The translations under genes and the position numbers were made by a program. Below, piece after piece: positions 47,306 through 57,098 of a DNA stretch of 64,000 bases. Position 1 is the stretch's first letter. Each line of letters begins with the position of its first letter. Source of the DNA: Burkholderia lata (GTDB lineage: Bacteria; Pseudomonadota; Gammaproteobacteria; Burkholderiales; Burkholderiaceae); NCBI RefSeq assembly GCF_000012945.1, contig NC_007511.1:2480001-2544000 (forward strand), written 5' to 3'. The notes under the pieces were generated by a model that saw only the letters and a list, made by a program, of their open reading frames with translations, did no database searches and was not told where the DNA came from.

Positions 47306-49174
47306 CTACAGCCCGAGCCGACGCTTCATGTCGGTTCGCTGCTGGTTCAATTCCGTCAATTCGGCCAATTCCTCGGGTGTGAAGGTGGATTGCCGCGCCA
47401 GCCTGTCAAGCCGGTCGCAGCAGGCGTCGTAACGCATCTTGAGCACCGCCGCCTGCAGTTCCTCCCCCGCGATCCGTTCCTGTTCACGCTGCCGCTCGGG
47501 CACCGTCTCGTCTTCCGGATTCTGTAACAGCAAGTCGCGGACGTTTTCATCATAGTCCAGAATTTCGCGGAAGATTTCCTCGTAAGTCGCTCCATTCGAG
47601 GACGTCCGCAGGACATCCGACAGCAGCCGGAACTCCGCGCCGTCGCCCAGCGCGCGCGCATGATCGACGACTTCCGCGAACAGTTCGCCGATGCGCGGCA
47701 ACGCGCGCAGGGTCGCAAGCTGTTCGTCGTCGAGCTGCGACGCGATGCGCGGATGCATCACCAGCGTGCGCAGCGCACGCTTTTCGCTGTCCGTCACGCG
47801 GCGGCGCTCGCTGCGCGGGGGCGCCTGGCGCGGCGGTGCCGCGATCCGCGTATCGACGTCGGACAGCCCTGCGACCTCTTCGAACGGAATATCGAGGCGG
47901 TCAGCGAACATGTGCATGATCTGCGCGCGCAACGCATTCGCGGGCAGCGCCTGCAACAACGGCTTCGCGTCGAACAGCGCCTTCGCGCGGCCTTCCGGCT
48001 GATCGAGCGCCTTGCCGGAAATTGCTTCGTTCAGCAGAAATTGTGACAACGGCATCGCGCGTTCGACCTGCTGGGAGAACGCCTCCTCGCCGAACTCGCG
48101 CACATAGCTGTCCGGATCGTGCTCGGCCGGCAGAAAAAGGAACCGGATCGTGCGGTTGTCCCCTGCATGCGGCAGGCAGGCCTCGAGCGCGCGCCGAGCC
48201 GCACGCCGCCCGGCCGAATCGCCGTCGAAACTGAAAATGACGGTATCGGTCTGGCGCAGCAACTTCTGCACATGAATCGGCGTGCATGCGGTGCCGAGCG
48301 TCGCGACCGCGTTCGGGAACCCGAGCTGCGCGAGCGCGACGACGTCCATGTAGCCTTCGACGACCAGCACGTACTTGCGCTCGCGAATCGCGAGCCGCGC
48401 CTCGAACAGGCCGTACAGTTCGCTGCCCTTGTTGAACAGCGGGGTTTCAGGCGAATTCAAATACTTCGGCTCACCGCTGCCGAGCACGCGCCCGCCGAAG
48501 CCGATCACCTGCCCCTTCACGTTGCGGATCGGGAACATGATCCGCTCGCGGAACCGGTCGTAGCGGCGCGCTGCGCCCTGCGCATCGGTCTTCTCGCTGA
48601 CGATCACGAGCCCCGACTCGACGAGCGACTCGTCGCGATAGTCCGGGAACGCGGCTTCGAGATTCTGCCAGCCGTCCGGCGCATAGCCGAGCCCGAAGCG
48701 CGCGGCGATCTCGCCGGTCAAGCCACGGTTCTTCAGGTACTGGATCGCGACGGTTGCGCCCCGCAACTGCTTGCGGTAGTAGTCGCACGCCGCGGTCATC
48801 GCGTCGGACAACGCGGTCGCGACCGATTTCGACACCGGCGCCGGATAGTCGCCGCCGCCCCCACCACCGCCGCGCATCGACGGCTCGTGCGGCACGGTCA
48901 GCCCGACGGATTGCGCGAGATCCTGCACCGCCTCCGGGAACGTAAGCCCCGCGTGTTCCATCAGGAAGCCGATCGCCGTGCCGTGAGCCCCGCAACCGAA
49001 GCAGTGATAGAACTGCTTGGTCGGGCTGACGGTAAACGACGGGCTCTTTTCGTTATGGAACGGGCACAGCCCCATGAAATTGGCGCCGCCCTTCTTGAGC
49101 TGCACGTACTTGCCCACCACGTCGACGATATCGACGCGGTTCAGCAAGTCCTGCAGGAACGAATGCGGAATCAC
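47306..49174 (-). CDS. dnaG: DNA primase
   Basis: The 622-residue enzyme makes RNA primers at replication forks. The CHC2 zinc finger is CPFHNEKSPSF with CFGCGAHG, at residues about 41-65. The TOPRIM core has VVEGYMDVVAL and FDGDSAGRRA, and the C-terminal part binds helicase DnaB. The start is the GTG at 49174 (VIPHSFLQDLLNRVDIVDVV), which matches the usual N-terminus. An upstream GTG at 49222 would add 16 residues that read through a hairpin. It is the third gene of the macromolecular synthesis operon. Confidence 0.97.
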   Translation of the reverse strand: MIPHSFLQDLLNRVDIVDVVGKYVQLKKGGANFMGLCPFHNEKSPSFTVSPTKQFYHCFGCGAHGTAIGFLMEHAGLTFPEAVQDLAQSVGLTVPHEPSMRGGGGGGGDYPAPVSKSVATALSDAMTAACDYYRKQLRGATVAIQYLKNRGLTGEIAARFGLGYAPDGWQNLEAAFPDYRDESLVESGLVIVSEKTDAQGAARRYDRFRERIMFPIRNVKGQVIGFGGRVLGSGEPKYLNSPETPLFNKGSELYGLFEARLAIRERKYVLVVEGYMDVVALAQLGFPNAVATLGTACTPIHVQKLLRQTDTVIFSFDGDSAGRRAARRALEACLPHAGDNRTIRFLFLPAEHDPDSYVREFGEEAFSQQVERAMPLSQFLLNEAISGKALDQPEGRAKALFDAKPLLQALPANALRAQIMHMFADRLDIPFEEVAGLSDVDTRIAAPPRQAPPRSERRRVTDSEKRALRTLVMHPRIASQLDDEQLATLRALPRIGELFAEVVDHARALGDGAEFRLLSDVLRTSSNGATYEEIFREILDYDENVRDLLLQNPEDETVPERQREQERIAGEELQAAVLKMRYDACCDRLDRLARQSTFTPEELAELTELNQQRTDMKRRLGL

Positions 49175-49207
49175 CGTGGGATCGAGCGAAAAAAAGACAA
49201 TACGACA

Positions 49208-49234
49208 CCCCGGCGCACGCACTGCGCGCCGGGG
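49208..49234 (-). promoter_or_regulatory. Hairpin between yqeY and dnaG
   Basis: CCCCGGCGC (49208-49216) and GCGCCGGGG (49226-49234) form a 9-bp stem just after the yqeY stop. A run of seven T residues occurs on the minus strand about 15 bases later. It may be a processing site or partial terminator that sets the low level of primase, as the RNase E site does in E. coli. Confidence 0.55.
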
Positions 49235-49243
49235 AAACGGGTG

Positions 49244-49690
49244 TTACTTCGTGAGCGCGGCCTTGACCAGCGCGGAAATGGCCGTCATATCGGCACGGCC
49301 GGCGAGCTTGCCCTTCAGCACGCCCATCACCTTGCCCATGTCCTGCGGGCCGGCGGCGCCCGTCTGCGCGACCGCTGCCTGGACTTCGGCGGCCACCTCG
49401 GCCTCCGACAGCTGCTCGGGCATGTAGCCGCCCAGCACGACCAGTTCGGCCTGCTCCTTCGCGACGAGGTCGTCACGGCCGGCTGCCTGGAACTGGCTGA
49501 TCGAATCCTTGCGCTGCTTGATCATCTTGTCGATCACGGCCGTGATGCCCGCGTCGTCGAGGGTGATCTGGTCGTCGACTTCGCGCTGCTTGATCGCGGC
49601 CATCAGCAGGCGAATCGTTGCCAGGCGCTCGCTTTCCTTCGCGCGCATCGCGGCCTTCATGTCTTCGCTGATCTGCTCTTTCAAACTCAT
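49244..49690 (-). CDS. yqeY: GatB/YqeY-domain protein
   Basis: The 148-residue soluble protein is the stand-alone form of the GatB/YqeY tail domain: MSLKEQISEDMKAAMRAKESERLATIRLLMAAI, QRKDSISQF and GAAGPQDMGKVMGVLKGKLAGRADM. The family resembles the tRNA-binding tail of the Glu-tRNA amidotransferase and may bind tRNA, but a function is not proven. Its place between rpsU and dnaG is common in beta-proteobacteria. Confidence 0.93.
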   Translation of the reverse strand: MSLKEQISEDMKAAMRAKESERLATIRLLMAAIKQREVDDQITLDDAGITAVIDKMIKQRKDSISQFQAAGRDDLVAKEQAELVVLGGYMPEQLSEAEVAAEVQAAVAQTGAAGPQDMGKVMGVLKGKLAGRADMTAISALVKAALTK

Positions 49691-49718
49691 CTTTCACCCG
49701 GGAAGGAAATGTGAATCC

Positions 49719-49739
49719 GACGCCCGCCAAAAGGGCGTC
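49719..49739. promoter_or_regulatory. Small hairpin in the rpsU-yqeY gap
   Basis: GACGCCC (49719-49725) pairs with GGGCGTC (49733-49739). It lies next to the attenuator-like terminator and 29 bp before the yqeY start. Confidence 0.45.
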
Positions 49740-49744
49740 AACAC

Positions 49745-49778
49745 AAAAACCCGCTTGGGACAGTGTCTCAAGCGGGTT
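49745..49778 (-). terminator. Intrinsic terminator/attenuator after rpsU
   Basis: On the minus strand AACCCGCTTG (49769-49778) pairs with CAAGCGGGTT (49748-49757) around an 11-base loop and is followed by a run of five T residues. It lies between rpsU and yqeY, like the attenuator T1 between rpsU and dnaG in E. coli, and should make rpsU mRNA much more abundant than the downstream genes. Confidence 0.88.
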
Positions 49779-49900
49779 GCTCGAATCCGGCATCGGCGGC
49801 TCGCCTGATCGGTCGCACGATCATGCTCGATCTTTCGCGATCACCCGATCGCACGGAGTCGCCGGTGCGCCGCTCAGCGAACCGCGCGGCGCCCAATCGT

Positions 49901-50113
49901 TCAGTACAGCTTCTTCGGCAGCGTCTGGCTGCGAATACGCTTGTAATGACGCTTCACTGCAGCAGCCTTCTTGCGCTTGCGCTCTGCGGTCGGCTTCTCG
50001 TAAAACTCTCGCGCACGAAGCTCGGTCAACAGACCATTCTTCTCGATCGTGCGCTTGAAGCGACGCATTGCAACTTCGAACGGCTCGTTCTCTTTAACGC
50101 GAATGATCGTCAT
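49901..50113 (-). CDS. rpsU: 30S ribosomal protein S21
   Basis: The 70-residue basic protein is complete and has the standard sequence ([46 protein letters not shown]). It acts on the 30S subunit in initiation. It heads the macromolecular synthesis operon with its own extended -10 promoter. Confidence 0.98.
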
Positions 50114-50152
50114 GATCCGACACGAATAAAGGATTGCAGGGAAAGGCTACCG

Positions 50153-50161
50153 AGTATAGCA
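50153..50161 (-). promoter_or_regulatory. rpsU extended -10 promoter
   Basis: On the minus strand TGCTATACT gives an extended -10 (hexamer 50153-50158), 40 bp before the rpsU start. No good -35 is seen, which is usual for extended -10 promoters. Confidence 0.6.
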
Positions 50162-50220
50162 GAGCGATTGCCTAAAGGCACGGGGCCTGATCCCGCCAAA
50201 ACGGCGCCGGCCCGGCCCCG

Positions 50221-51441
50221 TCAGGCACCGCGCGAATACTCCGCCGCGGCTTGTCCGGCCGCCGTGCCGGACGCCCACGCCCACTGGAAGTTGTAGCCGC
50301 CGAGCCAGCCCGTCACGTCCACCGCCTCGCCGACGAAGAACAGCCCCGGGACGCGCGCGCTCATCATCGCCGCCGACGACAGGTCGCGCGTATCGACCCC
50401 GCCCTTCGTCACTTCGGCCTTCTTGTAGCCCTCGGTGCCGTTCGGCGTCAGCGTCCAGCCCGACAGCGCGTCGCCGACCTGGCGCAGCGTCTTGTCGGGC
50501 AGGTCCGCGAGCCGCGCGTCGGCCGCGACGCGGTGGGTGTCGAGCCACGCATGCGCGAGGCGCGACGGCACCCAGTCCGCGAGCAGCGAACCGATCTGGC
50601 GCTTTGACGTGCGTTTCGCGTCGAGCAGGTCGGCCACCGTGTCGCGCTGCGGCAACAGATCGACGCGGATCGGGTCGCCAGGCTGCCAGTAACTCGAGAT
50701 CTGCAGGATCCCGGGCCCGGACAGGCCGCGATGGGTCAGCAGCAGGTCCTCGACGAATTCGCCGCCGCGCTTCTTGTCGCCGGTCGATACGCGCACCTCG
50801 AGCGACACGCCGGACAATGCCGCGAACGGCTCCCAGTCCTGCTGCGCGAACGTCAACGGCACGAGCGCGGGCCGCGTATCGATGAGCTTGTGACCGAACT
50901 GCTTGGCGATCCGGTAGCCGAAGTCGGTTGCGCCGATCTTCGGGATCGACAGGCCGCCGGTCGCGATGATCAGTGCGCGCGCACTGATCGTCCCCGCCTG
51001 CTGCGTGTCGAGCGTGAAACCGTCGGCCGGCGCGTGGCGCACCGCGTCGACGACGACCGGCCGGCGCCACGCAATACCGCCCGCATCGCACTCGTGCTTC
51101 AGCACGTCGATGATCGCGTCGCTGCCGTGGTCGCAAAAGAGCTGGCCCTTGTGCTTTTCGTGCCAGGTCACGTGATGGCGCTTAAGCAGCCCGAGGAAGT
51201 CACGCGGCGTATAGCGCGCCAGTGCCGAGCGCGCGAAATGCGGATTCGACGACAGGTAGTTGTCGGGGCCGGCGTACAGGTTCGTGAAGTTGCAGCGGCC
51301 GCCGCCCGAGATGCGGATCTTCTCGGCGAGCCGCGGCGCGTGATCGATCAGCACGACGCGGCGGCCGAGCTGCCCGGCAACCGCGGCGCTCATCATCCCG
51401 GCGGCGCCCGCGCCGATCACGGCGATGTCATAAGTTTCCAT
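50221..51441 (-). CDS. FAD-dependent HI0933-family flavoprotein (BaiN/YhiN-like)
   Basis: The 406-residue cytoplasmic flavoprotein has the dinucleotide fold [14 protein letters not shown], the family motif [34 protein letters not shown] and the closing [27 protein letters not shown]. One member, BaiN, reduces bile-acid intermediates in gut bacteria, but most, including proteobacterial YhiN, have no known substrate. It is divergent from tsaD. Confidence 0.92.
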   Translation of the reverse strand: METYDIAVIGAGAAGMMSAAVAGQLGRRVVLIDHAPRLAEKIRISGGGRCNFTNLYAGPDNYLSSNPHFARSALARYTPRDFLGLLKRHHVTWHEKHKGQLFCDHGSDAIIDVLKHECDAGGIAWRRPVVVDAVRHAPADGFTLDTQQAGTISARALIIATGGLSIPKIGATDFGYRIAKQFGHKLIDTRPALVPLTFAQQDWEPFAALSGVSLEVRVSTGDKKRGGEFVEDLLLTHRGLSGPGILQISSYWQPGDPIRVDLLPQRDTVADLLDAKRTSKRQIGSLLADWVPSRLAHAWLDTHRVAADARLADLPDKTLRQVGDALSGWTLTPNGTEGYKKAEVTKGGVDTRDLSSAAMMSARVPGLFFVGEAVDVTGWLGGYNFQWAWASGTAAGQAAAEYSRGA

Positions 51442-51504
51442 GGCGCGGATTGTACCTGCCCGGCATCGGGCCCGGGCCTTGGCCAGCGGCAGCAGGCCCT
51501 CGCC

Positions 51505-51513
51505 TGCTATACT
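51505..51513 (+). promoter_or_regulatory. tsaD extended -10 promoter
   Basis: TGCTATACT (51505-51513) is an extended -10 box identical to that of rpsU, 58 bp before the tsaD ATG. Confidence 0.55.
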
Positions 51514-51571
51514 TTCCGGTTACGTTGACCTTCCTGCGGCGCGCCCGATACGGCGTGCCCTGCCCGTACCC

Positions 51572-52612
51572 ATGCTCGTTCTCGGCATCGAAAGCTCCTG
51601 TGACGAAACCGGCCTCGCGCTCTACGACACGCAGCGCGGCCTGCTCGCGCACGCGCTCCACTCGCAGATCGCCATGCACCGCGAATACGGCGGCGTCGTG
51701 CCCGAGCTCGCGTCGCGCGACCACATCCGCCGCGCGCTGCCGCTGCTCGAAGAGGTAATGGCGCAAAGCGGCACGCGCCGCGACGACATCGATGCGATCG
51801 CATTCACGCAGGGCCCCGGCCTTGCCGGCGCACTGCTGGTCGGCGCGAGCATCGCGAATGCGCTCGCGCTCGCCTGGAACAAGCCGACCGTCGGCATCCA
51901 TCACCTCGAAGGCCACCTGCTGTCGCCACTGCTCGTCGACCAGCCGCCGCCATTCCCGTTTGTCGCGCTGCTGGTATCCGGCGGCCATACGCAATTGATG
52001 CGCGTAACCGACGTCGGCGTATACGAGACGCTCGGCGAAACGCTCGACGACGCGGCCGGCGAAGCGTTCGACAAGACGGCCAAGCTGATCGGCCTCGGCT
52101 ACCCGGGCGGCCCGGAAGTGTCGAAGCTCGCCGAAACCGGCACGCCGGGTGCGGTCGTACTGCCGCGCCCGATGCTGCATTCGGGCGACCTCGACTTCAG
52201 CTTCAGCGGCTTGAAGACGGCCGTGCTCACGCAGATGAAGAAGTTCGAAGCGGCGAAGCTCGAAGGTGAAGCGCTCGAACGCGCGAAGGCCGATCTCGCA
52301 CGCGGCTTCGTCGACGCGGCTGTCGACGTGCTCGTCGCCAAGTCGCTCGCCGCGCTGAAGAAGACGAAGCTCAAGCGCCTCGTGGTCGCGGGCGGTGTCG
52401 GCGCGAACCGCCAGTTGCGTGCTGCGCTGTCGGCCGCCGCGGCCAAGCGCGGCTTCGATGTGCACTACCCCGATCTCGCACTCTGCACCGACAACGGCGC
52501 GATGATCGCGCTCGCAGGCGCATTGCGGCTCGGCCGCTGGCCCGAGCAGGCAAATGCCGACTACGCATTCACGGTGAAGCCGCGCTGGGATCTCGCATCG
52601 CTCGCGCGCTGA
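51572..52612 (+). CDS. tsaD: tRNA N6-threonylcarbamoyladenosine transferase TsaD
   Basis: The 346-residue enzyme transfers threonylcarbamoyl to A37 of ANN-decoding tRNAs, working with TsaB and TsaE. The start [16 protein letters not shown], the metal ligands in [11 protein letters not shown], and [24 protein letters not shown] and [13 protein letters not shown] are all present. The length is normal. It is followed by a bidirectional terminator shared with folE2. Confidence 0.98.
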   Translation: MLVLGIESSCDETGLALYDTQRGLLAHALHSQIAMHREYGGVVPELASRDHIRRALPLLEEVMAQSGTRRDDIDAIAFTQGPGLAGALLVGASIANALALAWNKPTVGIHHLEGHLLSPLLVDQPPPFPFVALLVSGGHTQLMRVTDVGVYETLGETLDDAAGEAFDKTAKLIGLGYPGGPEVSKLAETGTPGAVVLPRPMLHSGDLDFSFSGLKTAVLTQMKKFEAAKLEGEALERAKADLARGFVDAAVDVLVAKSLAALKKTKLKRLVVAGGVGANRQLRAALSAAAAKRGFDVHYPDLALCTDNGAMIALAGALRLGRWPEQANADYAFTVKPRWDLASLAR

Positions 52613-52647
52613 GCCATGCGACGCGACGCAACGTCGCACCGGCAAAC

Positions 52648-52678
52648 AAAAAGGCCGCTCGTTCGAGCGGCCTTTTTT
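52648..52678. terminator. Bidirectional intrinsic terminator between tsaD and folE2
   Basis: AAGGCCGCTCG (52651-52661) pairs with CGAGCGGCCTT (52664-52674). A-run and T-run ends continue on both sides, so it works for the convergent genes in both directions. Confidence 0.93.
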
Positions 52679-52703
52679 ATCGGCGCGACAAAACGCCGCG
52701 GCG

Positions 52704-53513
52704 TTATGCAGCTTGCCGCTTGTCGCGTTCGATCAGCGCATACGCGCTGTGATTGTGGATCGACTCGAAGTTCTCGGCTTCGAGCACGTACGCCGCCACA
52801 CGCTCGTCGGCGTCGAGACGCTGCGCGACGTCACGCACGAGATCCTCGACGAACTTCGGGTTCTCGTACGCACGCTCGGTGACGAACTTCTCGTCCGGAC
52901 GCTTCAGCAGGCCCCACAGCTCGCACGACGCCTCTTCTTCCGCGATGCGGATCAGTGCCTCGACCGGCAGGTCGGCCGCGAGCTCCGCGTCGATCGTCAC
53001 GTGCGAGCGCTGGTTGTGCGCGCCGTACTGCGAGATCTTCTTCGAGCATGGGCACAGGCTCGTCACGGGCACGAGCACCTTCAGGAACAGGCGCGTGTCG
53101 CCGTTGCGGCTTTCGCCCGCGAGCGTCACTTCATAGTCGAGCAGGCTCTGCACGCCCGACACCGGCGCCGTCTTGTTCACGAAGTACGGGAACGTGACTT
53201 CGATGCGACCGGCCTCGGCCTCCAGCTTCTCGAGCATCGATGCGAGCATCGCGCGAAAACGCTCGACCGTCAGCGGCGCACGGTTCTCTTCGAGCAGCGC
53301 GACGAAGCGCGACATGTGCGTGCCCTTCTGGTCGGCCGGCAGGCGGACATCGAGGTTCCAGACACCGACGGTCGGCTGCACGTCGCCGCTTTCGGTACAC
53401 ACCGTCAACGGATGCCGGACCGCCTTCACGCCCACGCGCTGAATCGGAATCTGGCGGGTATCCACCGTGCTCTGCACGTCGGGCATCACGAAGGCGGGAT
53501 TCATCTGGTTCAT
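52704..53513 (-). CDS. folE2: GTP cyclohydrolase I type B (FolE2)
   Basis: The 269-residue enzyme opens GTP to 7,8-dihydroneopterin triphosphate, the first step to folate and queuosine. The FolE2 metal cysteine lies in [11 protein letters not shown], and GAHNQRSHV and [13 protein letters not shown] are typical. FolE2 can use metals other than zinc and often backs up FolE1 when zinc is short; no Zur-type site was recognised upstream. The ATG at 53513 follows AAGGA. Confidence 0.96.
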   Translation of the reverse strand: MNQMNPAFVMPDVQSTVDTRQIPIQRVGVKAVRHPLTVCTESGDVQPTVGVWNLDVRLPADQKGTHMSRFVALLEENRAPLTVERFRAMLASMLEKLEAEAGRIEVTFPYFVNKTAPVSGVQSLLDYEVTLAGESRNGDTRLFLKVLVPVTSLCPCSKKISQYGAHNQRSHVTIDAELAADLPVEALIRIAEEEASCELWGLLKRPDEKFVTERAYENPKFVEDLVRDVAQRLDADERVAAYVLEAENFESIHNHSAYALIERDKRQAA

Positions 53514-53581
53514 CTTGTTCAATCCTTGTAAGCCGCGCGTTCGACGACGCGCACGCCGCGTCATGCGGCAGCCGGAAAAGC

Positions 53582-53607
53582 AACATGGGCCCGCAGGCCC
53601 ATGTTTT
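53582..53607. terminator. Hairpin terminator downstream of dxs
   Basis: AACATGGGCC (53582-53591) pairs with GGCCCATGTT (53596-53605) with a 4-base loop. On the minus strand GCTTTTCC follows, and on the plus strand a run of T residues. Confidence 0.65.
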
Positions 53608-53667
53608 CCGCATCAATGAAGACCGGTTGCGCCAGTCGCACCGGCACCGCCCGCGGGCGGCGCCAGC

Positions 53668-55572
53668 TTATGCGACGCGCTTCGCCTGACCGGCGACGTC
53701 AGCCGCCGGATTCAGAAAGCGTTCGCGAATCGATTTCGCGATACCCGCGCCGTCGAGGCCGCATTGCGACAGCAGCTTCGCGGGGTCGCCGTGATCGATG
53801 AACAGGTCAGGGAGGCCCAATTGTAGTACGGGTCGGATAACCCCACTCTCCATCAGGGCTTCCACGCAGGCCGAGCCCGCGCCACCCATCACGCAGCCTT
53901 CCTCGACCGTGACGAGGTAGTCGTGCGTCTCGGCGAGTTCACGCACGAGCGCCGCATCGACCGGCTTCACGAAGCGCATGTTCGCGACGGTTGCATCGAG
54001 TTCCTCGGCCGCGGCGAGCGACGGTGCGACCATCGTGCCGAACGCGAGGATCGCAACGCGCTTGCCTTCCGGCTGCGACGTCTGGCGACGCACTTCACCC
54101 TTGCCGAGCGGGATCTCGGTGAATTCCTTCACCGTCGGCACGCCCGTGCCCGCGCCACGCGGATAGCGCACCGCGGTCGGGTTCGGCTGCTGCAGCGCCG
54201 TGTGCAGCATCTGGCGACATTCGTTCTCGTCGGACGCCGCCATGATCGTCATGTTCGGGATGCAGCGCATGAACGCGAGATCGTACGCGCCCGCGTGCGT
54301 CGCACCGTCCGCGCCGACGAGGCCCGCGCGGTCGATCGCGAACACGACCGGCAGGTTTTGCAGCGCGACGTCGTGGATCAGCTGGTCGTAAGCACGCTGC
54401 AGGAACGTCGAGTAGATCGCGACGACCGGCTTGAGGCCTTCGGTTGCCATGCCGCCCGCGAACGTCACCGCGTGCTGCTCGGCGATGCCGACGTCGTAGT
54501 AGCGATCCTTGAAGCGCTTCTCGAACTCGACCATGCCCGAGCCTTCGCGCATCGCGGGCGTGATGCCGACGACGCGCGTATCGCGCTCGGCTTCATCGCA
54601 CAGCCACTCGCCGAACACCTGCGTGTACGTCTTCTTCGCAGGCGTGGTCGACGGCTTGATGCCTTCGGCCGGGTTGAACTTGCCGGGGCCGTGATAGAGC
54701 ACGGGATCTGCTTCGGCGAGCTTGTAGCCCTGGCCCTTCTTCGTCACCACGTGCAAGAACTGCGGACCGCGCAGTTCGCGGATGTTCTGCAGCGTCGGGA
54801 TCAGCGAATCGAGATCGTGACCGTCGATCGGGCCGATGTAGTTGAAGCCGAACTCTTCGAACAGCGTGGCCGGCACGACCATGCCCTTCGCATGCTCTTC
54901 GAGCTTGCGTGCAAGTTCGAGCACCGGCGGTGCAACGCTCAGCACGCGCTCGACGCCCGCGCGCGCAGCCGCATAGAAGCGGCCCGACATCAGGCGTGCG
55001 AGATGGCGATTCAGCGCGCCGACCGGCGGCGAGATCGACATGTCGTTGTCGTTCAGGATCACGAGCACTTTCGCGTCTTCCGACACGCCCGCGTTGTTCA
55101 TCGCCTCGAACGCCATGCCGGCCGTCATCGCGCCGTCGCCGATCACGGCGATCGAGAAGCGGTCGTCGCCGTTCAGCTGACTGCCGATCGCCATGCCGAG
55201 CGCGGCCGAGATCGACGTGCTCGAGTGCGCGGTGCCGAACGTGTCGTATTCGGATTCGCTGCGACGCGGGAAGCCCGAAATACCGTCCTGCTGGCGCAGC
55301 GAATGCATCTGGTCGCGGCGGCCCGTCAGGATCTTGTGCGGGTAGGTCTGGTGGCCCACGTCCCAGACGATCCGATCGTTCGGCGTGTTGAACACGTAGT
55401 GCAACGCGATCGTCAGCTCGACCGTCCCGAGGTTGGACGACAAATGGCCGCCCGTCTTCGACACACTGTCGAGCACGAACGCGCGCAGTTCATCCGCGAG
55501 CGGTTGAAGTTGGCGACGATCGAGGCGGCGCAAATCCGCCGGGTCGTCGATGGTTTTCAGCAAGTCGTACAT
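53668..55572 (-). CDS. dxs: 1-deoxy-D-xylulose-5-phosphate synthase
   Basis: The 634-residue thiamine-diphosphate enzyme condenses pyruvate and glyceraldehyde 3-phosphate, the entry and main control step of the MEP isoprenoid pathway. ThDP motif [18 protein letters not shown], the N-terminal GGHLSSNLG, and the transketolase-like [15 protein letters not shown] and [15 protein letters not shown] are intact. It follows ispA and xseB on the same strand, 81 bp after ispA, an operon seen in many proteobacteria. Confidence 0.98.
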   Translation of the reverse strand: MYDLLKTIDDPADLRRLDRRQLQPLADELRAFVLDSVSKTGGHLSSNLGTVELTIALHYVFNTPNDRIVWDVGHQTYPHKILTGRRDQMHSLRQQDGISGFPRRSESEYDTFGTAHSSTSISAALGMAIGSQLNGDDRFSIAVIGDGAMTAGMAFEAMNNAGVSEDAKVLVILNDNDMSISPPVGALNRHLARLMSGRFYAAARAGVERVLSVAPPVLELARKLEEHAKGMVVPATLFEEFGFNYIGPIDGHDLDSLIPTLQNIRELRGPQFLHVVTKKGQGYKLAEADPVLYHGPGKFNPAEGIKPSTTPAKKTYTQVFGEWLCDEAERDTRVVGITPAMREGSGMVEFEKRFKDRYYDVGIAEQHAVTFAGGMATEGLKPVVAIYSTFLQRAYDQLIHDVALQNLPVVFAIDRAGLVGADGATHAGAYDLAFMRCIPNMTIMAASDENECRQMLHTALQQPNPTAVRYPRGAGTGVPTVKEFTEIPLGKGEVRRQTSQPEGKRVAILAFGTMVAPSLAAAEELDATVANMRFVKPVDAALVRELAETHDYLVTVEEGCVMGGAGSACVEALMESGVIRPVLQLGLPDLFIDHGDPAKLLSQCGLDGAGIAKSIRERFLNPAADVAGQAKRVA

Positions 55573-55653
55573 CGTCGTTCCATTGTAGGAAATCAAACGC
55601 GCCCGCATTCTGTTGCACGCACCGTAGCATGTGCGCGGCGGCGGGCTTTCGCG

Positions 55654-56538
55654 TCAGCTGACCCGGTTCACTACCAGGTCGGCAAGTTCGGCGAGACGCT
55701 GTGCGCGTGCGCCGAACGGTTTCAGCGCGTCGTGCGCTTCGGTGCGCAGTTGCGCTGCGAGCTCGCGCGACGCCTCGAGGCCGAGGATCGATACATAGGT
55801 CGGCTTGTCATTCGCCGCATCCTTGCCGGCCGTCTTGCCGAGCGTCGCCGAATCGGTCGTGACGTCGAGAATGTCGTCGACGACCTGGAAGGCCAGACCC
55901 ACGGCCCCCGCGTACACATCGAGCGCAGCCATCGTTTCCGCGGACGGCGTCTCGCCGGCCAGCGCGCCCATCCGCACGGCCGCGCGCAGCAGTGCGCCCG
56001 TCTTCATCCGGTGCATCGTCTCGAGCTGCTCGCGCGTCAGCTTGAGGCCGACGCTCGCCAGGTCGATCGCCTGCCCGCCGGCCATGCCGATCGAGCCGCT
56101 TGCCAGCGCCAGCTCGCGCACGAGCGCGGCCTGCTGCACCGGCGACAGCGCAGCGGCGTCGGTCAGCGCGACGAATGCCTGCGACTGCAGCGCGTCACCG
56201 ACCAGCAGTGCCGTCGGCTCGTCGTACTGCACGTGCACGGTCGGCTTGCCGCGACGCAGCGCGTCGTCGTCCATGCACGGCATGTCGTCGTGCACGAGCG
56301 AGTAGACGTGGATCATCTCCAGCGCCGCTGCCGCTGCATTTCGCGCTGCTTCCGTCGCGCCGGTCAGTTCGCCTGCTGCATGGCACAGCAGCGGGCGAAC
56401 GCGTTTGCCGCCGCCGAGGACTGCATAGCGCATCGCCTCGTGGAGTTTCTCCGGCACCGCGGTTTCAGCGGGCAAATAGTGGCCGAGTGCGTCCTCGACA
56501 CGGTCAAGCACAGACCGCATCCATTGTTCGAATGTCAT
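55654..56538 (-). CDS. ispA: Farnesyl diphosphate synthase (polyprenyl synthetase)
   Basis: The 294-residue enzyme builds farnesyl diphosphate from IPP and DMAPP. The first Asp-rich motif is LVHDDMPCMDDD with a two-residue insertion typical of the short-chain bacterial type, and the second is FQVVDDILD. GGGKRVRPLL binds IPP. The ATG at 56538 overlaps the xseB stop (ATGA). Confidence 0.97.
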   Translation of the reverse strand: MTFEQWMRSVLDRVEDALGHYLPAETAVPEKLHEAMRYAVLGGGKRVRPLLCHAAGELTGATEAARNAAAAALEMIHVYSLVHDDMPCMDDDALRRGKPTVHVQYDEPTALLVGDALQSQAFVALTDAAALSPVQQAALVRELALASGSIGMAGGQAIDLASVGLKLTREQLETMHRMKTGALLRAAVRMGALAGETPSAETMAALDVYAGAVGLAFQVVDDILDVTTDSATLGKTAGKDAANDKPTYVSILGLEASRELAAQLRTEAHDALKPFGARAQRLAELADLVVNRVS

Positions 56539-56828
56539 AGATCGTCGTCTTCGCCGTCCGTGGCGGCCGTTCCGGACGAAAGCGGCTTCAGCGTCGCGCC
56601 GTCGAGCACGCGAACCTGCTGCTCCACTTTCTCGAGCTGCTGTTGGCAAAACGCAACGAGGGTCGCACCGCGGCGATACGCCGTCAGTGAATCCTCGAGG
56701 CTCAACGCGCCGCCTTCCATCCGGGCAACCAGCGTCTCGAGTTCCGCGAGCGCCATCTCGTAATTGTCCGGCAACGGTTCGGTGCCATTGCCGGGCGGCG
56801 TGGCGCCTGGGGATGCGGTTTTCGCCAT
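56535..56828 (-). CDS. xseB: Exodeoxyribonuclease VII small subunit
   Basis: The 97-residue helical subunit assembles on XseA. YEMALAELETLVARMEGGALSLEDSLTAYRRG carries the family signature. The ATG at 56828 is preferred to an in-frame TTG five codons upstream. It heads the xseB-ispA-dxs unit and is coupled to ispA by a 4-base overlap. Confidence 0.95.
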   Translation of the reverse strand: MAKTASPGATPPGNGTEPLPDNYEMALAELETLVARMEGGALSLEDSLTAYRRGATLVAFCQQQLEKVEQQVRVLDGATLKPLSSGTAATDGEDDDL

Positions 56829-57098
56829 GGACGAGGGTGTCAAATTTCAAAACAAGTCGGACATTCTACGGCAAAAGAGAATTTTCCGACCTGCCGTCGT
56901 GGGCACCCGGCACATATTCCGGCCCCACCTTCGACACACATTGTGCGCCTCCCGATTGTCGCCCGACAAAAAATTGACACAAATCAGGCACTTAATCCTA
57001 GCCTTGCGAGGCGAACCGGGTATAATTCCCCGTTTCCCTAAATCGATTTTTCGATGGTTGGGTTGTTCACTGCTTTCACGCTAACACCGGGAGTGGGA
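56829..57098. promoter_or_regulatory. Divergent promoter region between xseB-ispA-dxs and the Rieske gene
   Basis: TATAAT at 57021-57026 reads rightward 73 bp before the oxygenase start. No matching -35 at 17 bp is seen. No gene or repeat is evident in the rest of the gap, which is AT-richer around 56840-56990. Confidence 0.5.

Noticed and set aside
49175-49222. Longer dnaG start at 49222
   Set aside because: It would add residues encoded across the yqeY-dnaG hairpin region, and the usual primase N-terminus begins at the GTG at 49174.
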